Assembly: GCA_030998225.1 (NCBI GenBank)
Contig: JAPYXD010000056.1
Coordinates: 1,054,001-1,118,000 of the forward strand
Direction: 5' to 3'
DNA: 64,000 nt
Source: Diplolepis rosae
Lineage: Eukaryota > Arthropoda > Insecta > Hymenoptera > Diplolepididae
Made by a program: the position numbers and the translations under genes. Shown here piece by piece: positions 29,977 to 41,181 of the stretch (positions are counted from its first letter, which is position 1; each line of letters opens with the position of its first letter). The notes below the pieces were generated by a model. It had not been told where the DNA came from. It ran no database searches and was given only the letters and a program-made list of their open reading frames with translations.

Positions 29977-32930
29977 CAGTGTCCAGAACGTGGGATTATT
30001 CGGCCCCCACCACGTTCCCATCTGGGAGAAACACATGCAAACGTGGCGTGTCAGTGTGTCGGCTCTGCTACACGCTGCGGTCACCAGCTTCGTGTAAAGC
30101 CGAAGGTGCACGAAGACGGACTTCGTTACAATGCTTGAGTTTTCAAGTTATTTTTAGATTTCACGCTTTCGTTTATCGAGTCGAAATTAAGAATTGTATT
30201 TTTCTCGAGTACGTGCAAAAGAGGCGCGAAGCAGACGACGAATTTGAATTTACGAAGTATATAGTTCAAGAAATAACACTTTTCTTCAACTTCTTGAAGA
30301 AAGTCTGCATGAAATAAACATCAGTATGATCTTGGAAAATTTCATGAGGATTTCAACACTTCAAAAATAAACTTTCAGTGAAATTTAGTGACAATAAATG
30401 TATAAAATTTGAATCAATATATAATTTTCCATTCAAATTTATATACTTCTTACTAATTTTGTACATTTAACAATTTTTCAATTAGAACAATATTTTCTAT
30501 CAAGATAAAATGAACATAAAATTCAAGTTTATAATTTATATTTTCAGTTATATGTTAGAAATATTTTCATCTCACATTTTTGTAGCCTAAGCACAAACTT
30601 TTCATTCCAAAACTTAAAATCTCTACGGAAATGGAAAATTGTCTAATAGCAGTAGATAAATTAAAAAGCTAAAATATGTGTTTATTGGTATTTCCATATT
30701 AACATATAAATATCAATCAACTTTAAATTTTACATAAAAATGTTCGTTCGAAGTGTTCAAATCTTGTTACAATTTGACAAGATTTTATGGAGGAGTGCAA
30801 TCTTTTGGATGAAATATTTTGTAGTTCTTAATTTGTCTGTCCGTCTGAAATCGTAGTAAGATTTGAACAGTAAACAACAAATTTTCCAATAGAATTCAGG
30901 ATCAATAATAATTGATTCAGGAAATACTTCAACTCTGTAGAGCATTTTTGTATTTCGAATGCAAAAGGTGTGCTTAAGCCACAAAAAAGTAAGCTGAAAA
31001 TGTAGATATAAAACTAATTATGTCATGTTTATGTCTTCTTAATGGAAAATACTTTGCATATAATTCTCTAATTCGATATTTTTTTAATGTATGAACATTC
31101 AAGAAATTGATAAATATTCCATCTTTTTATAGGAACTAAAAATTTCCGGATAATGCTTTGATTGAGAAAGCTAAAAATTTGTCAAATATTGATATAAATT
31201 GCAATTTTACAATTGCATTATTTTTCAAATATTTTAACATCTCTTCAATCTTGATAATTCTTACAGAAGTTTATTTCATGTGAGTGACATTTTCTTTTTC
31301 TAATGAAAGATTTCGTAATTCTAAATTCGGCCCAATTCGTAAAATTGTAAAAAGATTTTAAAACTTCATAACATTTTTTTTTCTGTTTCATTCAAAGTCA
31401 ATAAATATTCAATGTTTGGAATCGAAATATTAAGTAAATGATTTTTAATTTCTGGGAATAAACTGCTTTAATAAGACAATCTTTCTTCTTTGTCAGAAAT
31501 CTCAATTTTAAAAATTAAAATTCTACGCATAGGATACAAAAACATAATATGAAAATACTTTTATTACAGAATTTTGAAATATACAAGTTGACCAATTTTT
31601 AATCGAGTAAATCGGCTACTTTAAGCAAAAAATTATGTGAAAAATATTTTATCAAAAAAATAAGACACATTAAATTACGGTTTAAAATCCACATTCATAG
31701 ATTGATGGTAAAAGCAGTTTAAAGTTTTTCAATCTTACGTTTTAGTGACGTATGCACAGACTTTTAATCAGATAAATGAAATGCTTTATAGAAAGTCAAA
31801 ATTTTCTTATTACTGCACTTAATCAAATTTATAAAGTAAAAATATTTTTTAATTGATGCTTTCACTCAATTCTTTAAACATTCATTAATTGAAAATTGTA
31901 CTCAAAATTTAATCTTGCAGCATACCAATATTCCCACAATGTTACAAAATCTTATTAATCATTATTTTAGTCGAATTATTTTCAAAATATTTAAAAAATA
32001 AATGTAAATATTTTGATTAAATACTCTGTCAAATTTTGCATTTGACTGATCTTGCAAAATTGTTGAAAGTGTTGAATACCGATAGAAGAAACTTTAAATG
32101 AAATTTTATGTCCATAAATGCTTAAAGTTCTATAGAGAAATATCAACTACAACATTCACAAATTTTATAAATAAACTACTAAATTCAAAAAGTTTCGGAT
32201 TTCATTAAAAACTGTACAAATTTCAAATATGAATCAGTCAAAATCTACTGATTATCAGTGAAATTTGACTGATTTAAATAACTAAAAACAGGTTACTGTG
32301 AATCAGTCAAATTTCACTGATTACTTCAGTGAAAAGTAACTGATTTAACAGTGAAAAATATTGTTTCCACTGATGATTCAGTAAAAAGGCAAATCACTGA
32401 TTCAATCAGTGAAAATTTGACTGATTCAGATTTAGAGTGTATACAAATTTCAAATATAAAGTGTACTCTGTACATTAATCAAACAAATTTAGAAGATGAA
32501 TATTTTAATAAATATTCCTAAATATTATTGGAATATGATACATATCGATTTAGAAAAACTTCTTCAAAGTACGCAGACATTTTTCTTATTTTACGACATT
32601 TTTGCACCATGTTTGACCTTTGGGTAGGATTCAAGAAAACAATTGTAGACATACTTTCATTACTTAGTAAAATACTATGAAGACTTGCTTTTTAAATTAA
32701 AGCGAAAACTTGTAAAATCTTTAACAATCGGTCGCATAGATTCGGCTCTAATCTTGGACGCAATTAGAGAAATAGGTTTTTTTGCTTTTTTTAGATCTAG
32801 TTTTTGCCTTAAACATAAAAGAAAGAAAACACATTTGAAATATTAAAATAAAAAAGCTGGTTCATTCTTAGAGAATCCCAAATATTCTGAAATAAAACTC
32901 CTTTCCACACCACCACAGAGGTAGAGTTTA
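29977..32930 (+). repeat. hAT left arm (inverted copy of 35504-38353)
   Basis: Sampled segments across the whole length match the reverse complement of the right arm almost base for base (for example 31000-31150 against 37300-37450). The left arm has an extra block of about 105 bases near 30280-30385. It contains no long ORF; short frames here recur in the other arm simply because of the duplication. Confidence 0.92.
32225..32445. repeat. ATCAGT-type palindromic repeat cluster in the left hAT arm
   Basis: About ten short units alternate between AATCAGTCAAATTTCACTGA and its inverse. The cluster is bounded by a direct repeat (TACAAATTTCAAATAT at 32217-32232 and 32447-32462), as if inserted with duplication of its target. 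The inner end reads TTTAGAGTGT. Confidence 0.75.
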
Positions 32931-33740
32931 CTAGTAATAGTTCAATAAATTTTATGTACTCTAAATACATTTTTTCGTAATTGCAGAAAACTTATTCCAA
33001 ATACAAAAATTGTATCTTTAAATGTACAGGATAATTAATTATAAAAATCGTTCGAATTTGAATTTCAAGGACTTGTACACACATTCAAGGTACATCGTTT
33101 TTCCTTTTGCAAAAATTTTTAAAACTTCTAATTTTTCAAGTAATTGGGAGAAGTACATTTAAAAAAAAAATTGTTTTCTCTACTTCCACTCGCGCTAGCT
33201 TAACAAATTTTCAGAATTTTACGATTTTATTAATATTGTATTAAGTGTCTGCATTTTCTGAAACTATCTACAGGAGAAAAATTTTAATACTTTAGTAAAG
33301 AAAGTTTTCTGAAAAGTTGTAGCTCAATCAGATTAATAGCCAAAAAGTTACCAATGTTTTAAATCGCAAACGAACAGTATAGAGGTCAAATTGGAGACGA
33401 AAACAAATAATAATAGCAACCTTCTTTTGTTTTCTTCTAAGATATACTTGATTCTCGCTTTATGCGTTATTTGAGAAGGCAAGAGTGTGGATTCTTCATA
33501 TTTTTATCGTAATTTCTTATTGAAAACGGCAAAAGTAAGAATATTATATTATTATTTGGTGATACGTGAGTGCTCTTACGTACGTTATTGTTTGATGCTT
33601 GTGGGTAAGTTTATTTTGTGAAACGTAATTTGTGTGCAGATTACAAATTATTCACATTCGCTCAATTTTATCGAATTTTCATCTTATTAATTCTTTTCAA
33701 ATAATTCTGTTTTCCTTCGTCGTATAATTTATTGTTCACA

Positions 33741-35381
33741 ATGAGTAATCCGGTTGACCCAAATTCGAGTGTTTTGAAGGACAGCCAGGTTCAAACGAAG
33801 GTTGACCACCGTTTGTACTCTGGTTCAAACGAATGTCAACCCGCTAGAAAAGTCATGAAAAATGCAAAAAACTTTCAGTTGGGATGGTTTGAGGAATTTC
33901 CGTCGTGGAGAGAGTGGGTGGTTACATTAGCAGATGAAACAAGATTTCATTGCAAAATTTGCAATAAAACGTTGTTATGTGTCAAATCGGAAATTGAAAA
34001 GCATGAAGCATCTTTATCACACAGAAAGAAGCAAGAGTTTTCAAATAAATTAGAATGTTATGGAGTAGTAAGTGAACATTCTTCTAATGTAACTGCCAAT
34101 TCTTACAGTGTTGAACCTTGTGTAGCAAGTTCTTCTGCTTCAGAATTCACAAATTCCACGATTCCGGAAAGTGTTACTTTGAAACAGAAAGTACAAGAAG
34201 CAGAGATTAGGATTAGTACATTTTTCGTAGAGCATAATTTACCATTCGCGATTTCATCAGAATTGATAGGACTTTTCCAAGATATGGAACCTTCGGTTTT
34301 AAAAGACGTTAGATTGAGCCACACTAAAATGGTCCTAGTTGTAAATAACGTCGTATGTGCTGCTGAAACTGATCGCATGGCAAATATTTTGCGTAAGCAA
34401 TCATTTTCAGTGTACGAAGACGAAACGACCGACAGGACTCTAGAAAAGTGGCTGTCATTAATGGTTCGATGTTTGGAGCCAACGACATTTTCTGTCAGGG
34501 TGGAATTGCTCCAGCTTATTAATGTAAATGCTTCGGATTGTTCTGCCTCTAAAATTTTTGATGCGTTCGAAAAAGCATTGTCCGGGCAGAAAATCCCTTT
34601 ATCTAATATCTGTGCTTTAGCTTGTGATAATGCACAGGTGATGGTCGGCAATAGGTCCTCATTTAGAACAAAATTAAAGGAAAAAAGTCCCCGTTTAATT
34701 GGTTTCCCGTGTGTCTCGCATTCGTCAGCAATTGTAGCAAAATATGCTTGTGCCACAATCCCAGATGTAGAGGATTTAATCAAAGATTTGCCAGCTTTTC
34801 TTAATGCTAGCTCCAAGCGAACGGCTATTTTTCGATCGATTGTTTCGGAATTAGGAAATGACTATCAAAAAATTCCTAGTCATTCTGAAACTCGCTGGCT
34901 TGTCCGCTATCGATGCATAGATATTATAATAAAGAATTGGGAAGTTATTCTTCAGTATCTTATGGTCATCGTATCTGAGAAGGTAGAGAAGGCCAAAGAC
35001 TTGTTAGGAAAAATGCAGAATCCTTTGACACTCGCATATTTCCTATTCTTGAAATTTACTTTGAATAGGTTCAACGTATACAATGCGAAATTTCAAAGTC
35101 GCGAAACAATGGTTCAGGAACTCCAGCCAAACTCGGCTAAATTCTTCGTATGGATTCTTAGCAGTTATTTGAAAGAGGGTCTTCTTCAACCGAATTTATT
35201 CTTTCAAATCATTAGAAATGTTAACTTTCCAGATCCTAGTAATCAAAAGCCGCTTCAAGACATTGACGTTGGTAAGGAAACGCGAGAATATTCCCAGCAG
35301 CAACTTACAAACAAAACATTTTTGTTCGACGTATACTGGCATTTGATAGAGGCAAGCCTGAAGTACGGGCTACATTTGTAG
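33741..35381 (+). CDS. hAT-family transposase with BED-type zinc finger, C-terminally short
   Basis: The start is the ATG in CACAATGAGT; a TTG nine bases earlier is in frame but not a likely start. The product is 546 residues. A BED-like finger (FHCKICNK...HEASLSHRKK; C71, C74, H88, H94) should bind the element ends. The RNase-H-fold core follows: YEDETTD (Asp227, Asp231), then NICALACDNAQVM (Asp296), then SHSETRWLVRYRCID near residue 380. These match hAT-like proteins of the SCAND3/ZBED group. After about residue 500 the usual end, including the dimerisation segment, is not seen; the frame closes with EASLKYGLHL. The normal DES/DEST motif is DETTD. The long uninterrupted frame suggests recent activity or selection, but a full-length hAT enzyme would be larger, so autonomy is doubtful. 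Confidence 0.85.
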   Translation: MSNPVDPNSSVLKDSQVQTKVDHRLYSGSNECQPARKVMKNAKNFQLGWFEEFPSWREWVVTLADETRFHCKICNKTLLCVKSEIEKHEASLSHRKKQEFSNKLECYGVVSEHSSNVTANSYSVEPCVASSSASEFTNSTIPESVTLKQKVQEAEIRISTFFVEHNLPFAISSELIGLFQDMEPSVLKDVRLSHTKMVLVVNNVVCAAETDRMANILRKQSFSVYEDETTDRTLEKWLSLMVRCLEPTTFSVRVELLQLINVNASDCSASKIFDAFEKALSGQKIPLSNICALACDNAQVMVGNRSSFRTKLKEKSPRLIGFPCVSHSSAIVAKYACATIPDVEDLIKDLPAFLNASSKRTAIFRSIVSELGNDYQKIPSHSETRWLVRYRCIDIIIKNWEVILQYLMVIVSEKVEKAKDLLGKMQNPLTLAYFLFLKFTLNRFNVYNAKFQSRETMVQELQPNSAKFFVWILSSYLKEGLLQPNLFFQIIRNVNFPDPSNQKPLQDIDVGKETREYSQQQLTNKTFLFDVYWHLIEASLKYGLHL

Positions 35382-35503
35382 CGTTTTTTACCACATTGCT
35401 TCATTTTTTTCCTTTTTTCTTTTTGATTGAAAGCAAAAACACTTTTCGTTTCGTAAGTCGTGGACTATGCCTACAAGGGATACCACGTAAAAAAAACGAG
35501 CCT

Positions 35504-38353
35504 TAAACTCTACCTCCGTGGTGGTGTGGAAAGGAGTTTTATTTCAGAATATTTGGGATTCTCTAAGAATGAACCAGCTTTTTTATTTTAATATTTCAAA
35601 TGTGTTTTCTTTCTTTTATGTTTAAGGCAAAAACTAGATCTAAAAAAAGCAAAAAAACCTATTTCTCTAATTGCGTCCAAGATTAGAGCCGAATCTATGC
35701 AACCGATTGTTAAAGGTTTTAAAAGTTTTCGCTTTAATTTAAAAAGAAAGTCTTCATAGTATTTTACTAAGTAATGAAAGTATGTCTACAATTGTTTTCT
35801 TGAGTCCTACCCAAAGGTCAAACATGGTGCAAAAATGTCGTAAAATAAGAAAAATGTCTGAGTACTTTGAAGAAGTTTTTCTAAATCGATATGTATCATA
35901 TTCCAATAATATTTAGGAATATTTATTAAAATATTCATCTTCTAAATTTGTTTAATTAATGTACAGAGTACACTTTATATTTGAAATTTGTATACACTCT
36001 AAATCTGAATCAGTCAAATTTTCACTGATTGAATCAGTGATTTGCCTTTTCACTGAATTATCAGTGGAAACAATATTTTTCACTGTTAAATCAGTTACTT
36101 TTCACTGAAGTAATCAGTGAAATTTGACAGATTCACAGTAACCTGTTTTTAGTTATTTAAATCAGTCAAATTTCACTGATAATCAGTAGATTTTGACTGA
36201 TTCATATTTGAAATTTGTACAGTTTTTAAAAAAATCCGAAACTTTTTGAATTTAGTAGTTTATTTATAAAATTTGAGAATGTTGTAGTTGATATTTCTAT
36301 ATAGAACTTTAAGCATTTATGGACATAAAATTTCATTTAAAGTTTTTTCTATCGGTATTCAACACTTTCAACAATTTTGCAAGGTCAGTCAAATGCAAAA
36401 TTTGACAGAGTATTTAATCAAAAAATTTACATTTATGTTTTAAATATTTTGAAAATAATTCGACTAAAATAATGATTAATAAGATTTTGTAACATTGTGG
36501 GAATATTGGAACGCTGCAAGATTAAATTTTGAGTATAATTTTCAATTAATGAATGTTTAAAGAATTGAGTGAAAGCATCAATTAAAAAATATTTTTACTT
36601 TATAAATTTGATTAAGTGCAGTAATAAGAAAATTTTGACTTTCTATAAAGCATTTCATTTATCTGATTAAAAGTCTGTGCATACGTCACTAAAATGTAAG
36701 ATTAAAAAACTTTAAACTGCTTTTACCATCAATCTATGAATGTGGATTTTAAACCGTAATTTAATGTGTCTTATTTTTTTTCGATAAAATATTTTTATCA
36801 TAATTTTTTGCTTAAAGTAGCCGATTTACTCTATTAAAAATTGGTCAACTTGTATATTTCAAAATTCTGTAATAAAAGTATTTTCATATTATGTTTTTGT
36901 ATCCTATGCGTAGAATTTTAATTTTAAAATTGAGATTTCTGACAAAGAAGAAAGATTGTCTTATTAAAGCAGTTTATTCCCAGAAATTAAAAATCATTTA
37001 CTTAATATTTCGATTCCAAACATTGAATATTTATTGACTTTGAATACAACAGAAAAAAAATTTTTATGAAGTTTTAAAATCTTTTTACAATGTTACGAAT
37101 TGGGCCGAATTTAGAATTACGAAATCTTTCATTAGAAAAAGAAAAAGTCACTCACATGAAATAAACTTCTGTAAGAATTATCAAGATTGAAGAGATGTTA
37201 AAATATTTGAAAAATAATGCAATTGTAAAATTGCAATTTATATCAATATTTGACAAATTTTTAGCTTTCTCAATCAAAGCATTATCCGGAAATTTTTAGT
37301 TCCTATAAAAAGATGGAATATTTATCAATTTCTTGAATGTTCATACATTAAAAAAATATCGAATTAGAGAATTATATGCAAAGTATTTTCCATTAAGAAG
37401 ACATAAACATGACATAATTAGTTTTATATCTACATTTTCAGCTTACTTTTTTGTGGCTTAAGCACAAATTTTGAATTCGAAATACAAAAATACTCTACAG
37501 AGTTGAAGTATTTCCTGAATCAATTATTATTGATTCTGAATTCTATTGGAAAATTTGTTGTTTACTGTTCAAATCTTACTACGATTTCAGACGGACAGAC
37601 AAATTAAGAACTACAAAATATTTCATCCAAAAGATTGCACTCCTCCATAAAATCTTGTCAAATTGTAACAAGATTTGAACACTTCGAACGAACATTTTTA
37701 TGTTAAATTTAAAGTTGATTGATACTTATATGTTAATATGGAAATACCAATAAACACATATTTTAGCTTTTTAATTTATCTACTGCTATTAGACAATTTT
37801 CCATTTCCGTAGAGATTTTAAGTTTTGGAATGAAAAGTTTGTGCTTAGGCTACAAAAATGTGAGATGAAAATATTTCTAACATATAACTGAAAATATAAA
37901 TTATAAACTTGAATTTTATGTTCATTTTATCTTGATAGAAAATATTGTTCTAATTGAAAAATTGTTAAATGTACAAAATTAGTAAGAAGTATATAAATTT
38001 GAATGAAAAATTACATATTGATTCAAATTTTATACATTTTTGAGAAAAGTGTTATTTCTTGAACTATATACTTCGTAAATTCAAATTCGTCGTCTGCTTC
38101 GCGCCTCTTTTGCACGTACTCGAGAAAAATACAATTCTTAATTTCGACTCGATAAACGAAAGCGTGAAATCTAAAAATAACTTGAAAACTCAAGCATTGT
38201 AACGAAGTCCGTTTTCGTGCACCTTCGGCTTTACACGAAGCTGGTGACCGCAGCGTGTAGCAGAGCCGACACACTGACAAGCCACGTTTGCATGTGTTTC
38301 TCCCAGATGGGAACGTGGTGGGGGCCGAAAAATCCCACGTTCTGGAGACACTG
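35504..38353 (-). repeat. hAT right arm
   Basis: This is the inverted partner of the left arm, starting TAAACTCTACCTCCGTGGTG at its inner edge. Scattered single-base differences and the missing 105-base block show that the two arms are genuinely separate sequences. Confidence 0.92.
36000..36212. repeat. ATCAGT-type palindromic repeat cluster in the right hAT arm
   Basis: This is the inverted counterpart of the cluster at 32225-32445, with the same unit order and the same bounding ATATTTGAAATTTGTA repeats. Its presence in both arms dates the cluster before the arm duplication or shows that the arms exchange sequence. Confidence 0.75.
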
Positions 38354-38361
38354 CGACAAAC
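38354..38361. other. hAT target-site duplication, right
   Basis: CGACAAAC follows the final CACTG of the element, identical to the left copy. Confidence 0.9.
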
Positions 38362-38584
38362 AGTGCATGGGTGTACATGTGCTGGATATCTCTCGCTCTC
38401 TCTTCCTCTCTCCTTCGTTCTCTTTTTCCTATTCTATTCTTTCTCCGCTCATCCTAGTTCTTATATCATCGCTCTCACTTTACACTCATTCTTCGGTTTT
38501 CTCTCATTTCATACCTTTATAGTTCATAGCGATCGAGTGCCTATGCACTCTCGCTATCAAGTAATCTACTTTATAAAACATTAA

Positions 38585-39330
38585 GGACGTTCTCTTGCCC
38601 GTAGATGTGTTCATCCTACTCTGTCATAGGTAGTGGGATTAGTGTTAAGCTTTCTAACCGAATGAGTTGAGCACCGTTTATGCGCAAAAGTAACAAAATG
38701 TGTCTTCTGCGTCGATTTGTGCGATTTGGCATCACCGCTTTCCTGTCTTTCTCATATCGAGTTGTAAGCATATGGTGTGAGAGAAGTTATATTATGAGTT
38801 TATTAACAGTTTGTAAATACTAATAAGATGTCTAATAAATTTCGCAATAAAAATGGATTTTTTATTTCACAAAAATCAGCTGCTCGTAAAAACAAAGCTC
38901 TCGAAGCAATGTCAAATGTAAGCGTACGCACGCGCTGTTGATGCGGTGTTGCCAAGTCACCATATTTGCTTCAGCAATCCGGCTAAGAATTTGTGCAACT
39001 GCGAGTTTCAACAACGTATTTCTATAAAAGTAGTGCCGGTACACGTATTTTTTATGATGGCATACGATTCCTTATAATCTCTAATATAATATACTATTTT
39101 TCCAAAAAAATCTAAAGAAAATTGTGCTTTTAATATAAAGAAAGGTATCGCGAAACTTAATCACGCCTATCTATCACGTGTTAAGAGATTCAACTTCAGG
39201 GCTTAATTTCTCGATTTTAAGTACCGGTCTTGATGCTAATCTTTTTACCGCTTTGTAGATCATGGTAAAAAGTACTTATTTACGGAGTTTGAAAGAAATC
39301 TAAAGAAAAGTGATTTTCAAGAGAACGTCC
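38585..39330. mobile_element. TTAA-flanked TIR element, non-autonomous
   Basis: TTAA followed by GGACGTTCTCTTG on the left, and CAAGAGAACGTCC followed by TTAA on the right, form a perfect 17-bp inverted pair including the target. TTAA duplications are made by piggyBac and Kolobok transposases. The 746-bp interior has no ORF of note. The GG start fits Kolobok-like ends better than piggyBac's CCC, but this is inference. Confidence 0.78.
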
Positions 39331-39334
39331 TTAA

Positions 39335-39876
39335 TGCACCTGAAGAACAAAAGGGTGAAATAGTCTTATTTTTGAAAGTTTGATTTAAATGTATTTAAAT
39401 AACTAGAATATGAATTACTCTACGTCTCAAGACCAGCTCGCATGGCCAGGAATGCTGAGTTGCATTTGCCACTGGAATGCAATCAGGTTACGAACGTTCA
39501 AAAGTGTGCAGTTCATTCACTTCTGAAGCAATTGATATTCCATAAATTAGATTTTGTATATTGATAAAAAAATTTTCCAAAAAAATATTGCACACTTTGG
39601 ACGGCCCGTAACATACCTTATTTGTTACTTCAACATTTCTTAATAATTTATTTTTCATATAATCTTCCTTTTTATTCATAATTATATTTCTTGAATTTTT
39701 CAACTGACTCCTTGTTTGCATAGCATAACATTCATTTTAATTTTCTAATAAAATTGGAATTGAGTCCATGACACATTTTAAAAATAGGCACACCGGCGTT
39801 TTACAAATATCAAAACGGTACTTTGTACCAGATCGACTCGTCACTTCCTATAAACCTTCCATCCACGACAGCTCCA
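39335..39876. other. Upstream flank of Gypsy E, no 5' LTR recognised
   Basis: No copy of the 174-bp LTR at 44978-45151 is seen here, nor a primer-binding site of the TGG type. A 77-residue minus-strand frame (39488-39721, starting MQTRSQLKNSRN) is present, without recognisable homology. The copy of Gypsy E is therefore probably 5'-truncated. Confidence 0.45.
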
Positions 39877-41181
39877 ATGTCTAGAGTTCATTCACCCGTT
39901 TGGGCCAAGTCCCCTCCCCACACCACGGAAGAACTGTTAGGACGAATGCTCGCCCAAATGGAATCTCTCACTCTCTCTTTCAATATGCTTAAAAGAGAAA
40001 ACGACAACAGAATAGAAGAGATCTCTAAGCTGGCAGTGAAAATAGGTTGCTCGGGAGAAGTGGAAACCGACAGGGAAACGACACAACGCCTAGAGGTGAA
40101 CAATGACTCTTCTTCCGAAGAAGAGCGAGAAGACAAGCTAGCACAAGAAAATTTACGAGTCAGAAATGAGAACATCAACACACAGACTTCCGTACGATTC
40201 CCCGTCCCCTCAGCACCACACATCATCGAAGAGGAAAGAATCAACGCAAAGACCGCGATTGAAACTATACGAGGGATCAACGGACAAGACGATATAGGAA
40301 TAGAAGATTTCATTAAAACTGTAAAGAGAGCAAAATCGAGATGTTCACAACCTAATTTACTACTGGATTTAATTATGGCAAATAAAATTACTGGCTTCGC
40401 AGAAAAAGCAATAAGATATCTACAAATAAATTCATACGAAGATTTATATGATGCACTAAGACAAAATTTAAAATCAGCAAATTCAATTTTAGCTTTAAAA
40501 TCAAAACTAGAGAGTTGTAAACAAGGAGCAACTGAGTCTGTCCAAAATTTTACACTTAGATTCAGACAGATTATAAACGAAATCAATTACGCTGTACAGG
40601 CACAGCATATCAATCCTACCGAACGTCGGTTGAAAATTAAGCTCGAAGAACAGGAAGCAGTGAACCGATATCTTTTAAACCTTAGGAAAGAGATAGGTTT
40701 ACAAATACGACTTTTAAAACCCAATACAATAACGGAGGCACAGACGCATGCCATAGAAACCGAAATGTGGTTAAGAGAAAGTCAACCTACAAGAACACAG
40801 GTAGTCACGAGACCTGTATTGAAGTACGTACCTAGGCCGCAACCACCATCACGACCTAACGCCAACACTAATGGAATAAGAACACCCAATCATTCACTAC
40901 CACTGGAAGACAGGGTAAGAATGAATTGTTATAAATGTGGTAAAACAGGTCATTTTGCAAATCAATGTCACATTAGGCAGGGTTTTCAACCTGGCCAGAA
41001 CGTCAAAAGACCCCCACAACCAATAAGAATGCTGCAAGAGGAAAGCACGGATGCAATAGAAATGACACCGGAAGAAGTACAAGAACAAATAGATTTCGAG
41101 GACTCAGTCGAGTTTCTGTCGTATGCAGAAAACTCATATCTATTAGAGCAAGAAGAAGAACAGGAAGTTACCGACTTCTAG
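39877..41181 (+). CDS. Gypsy element E, gag
   Basis: The first ATG gives about 434 residues; the open frame extends 18 codons further upstream without ATG. An acidic, Ser-rich N-terminal third leads to a capsid-like domain (GQDDIGIEDFIKTVKRAKSR, LILALKSKLESCKQG, ESVQNFTLRFRQII). A single canonical zinc knuckle, CYKCGKTGHFANQC, follows near residue 355. The C-terminal tail is Glu-rich (LEQEEEQEVTDF). It ends at TAG just inside the start of the protease, which lies in the -1 frame, the usual gag-pol arrangement. No internal stops are seen. Confidence 0.88.
   Translation: MSRVHSPVWAKSPPHTTEELLGRMLAQMESLTLSFNMLKRENDNRIEEISKLAVKIGCSGEVETDRETTQRLEVNNDSSSEEEREDKLAQENLRVRNENINTQTSVRFPVPSAPHIIEEERINAKTAIETIRGINGQDDIGIEDFIKTVKRAKSRCSQPNLLLDLIMANKITGFAEKAIRYLQINSYEDLYDALRQNLKSANSILALKSKLESCKQGATESVQNFTLRFRQIINEINYAVQAQHINPTERRLKIKLEEQEAVNRYLLNLRKEIGLQIRLLKPNTITEAQTHAIETEMWLRESQPTRTQVVTRPVLKYVPRPQPPSRPNANTNGIRTPNHSLPLEDRVRMNCYKCGKTGHFANQCHIRQGFQPGQNVKRPPQPIRMLQEESTDAIEMTPEEVQEQIDFEDSVEFLSYAENSYLLEQEEEQEVTDF

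Larger units (their letters stand above)
29977..38353. mobile_element. hAT transposon with ~2.9-kb terminal inverted repeats
   Basis: The element starts CAGTGTCCAGAACGTGGGAT and ends (reverse-complemented) CAGTGTCTCCAGAACGTGGG. It is flanked by an exact 8-bp duplication. Total length is 8377 bp: a left arm to 32930, a unique centre with the transposase ORF, and a right arm from 35504. CAGTG ends and 8-bp duplications are hAT hallmarks, as is the encoded protein. The arm length is extraordinary for the superfamily. The element is flanked by the two halves of an older repeat, consistent with insertion rather than local duplication. Confidence 0.92.

Noticed and set aside
29884..30317. Short frames in the hAT left arm repeated near 38.0-38.4 kb
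   Set aside because: They recur only because the arms are inverted copies, and they are not conserved in frame between arms.
33791..33815. 20-base similarity between the hAT ORF start and 56218-56238 (GTTCAAACRAAGGTTGACCA)
   Set aside because: Too short and isolated to show common origin; noted for completeness.
34103..34816. 237-residue antisense frame in the hAT transposase
   Set aside because: Mirror of the sense coding sequence; no motif of its own.
39488..39721. 77-residue minus-strand frame beginning MQTRSQLKNSRN
   Set aside because: Polar sequence without recognisable homology; kept only as a remark in the flank entry.
39888..40586. 232-residue antisense frame in Gypsy E gag
   Set aside because: Opposite-strand shadow of a gene with clear gag features.
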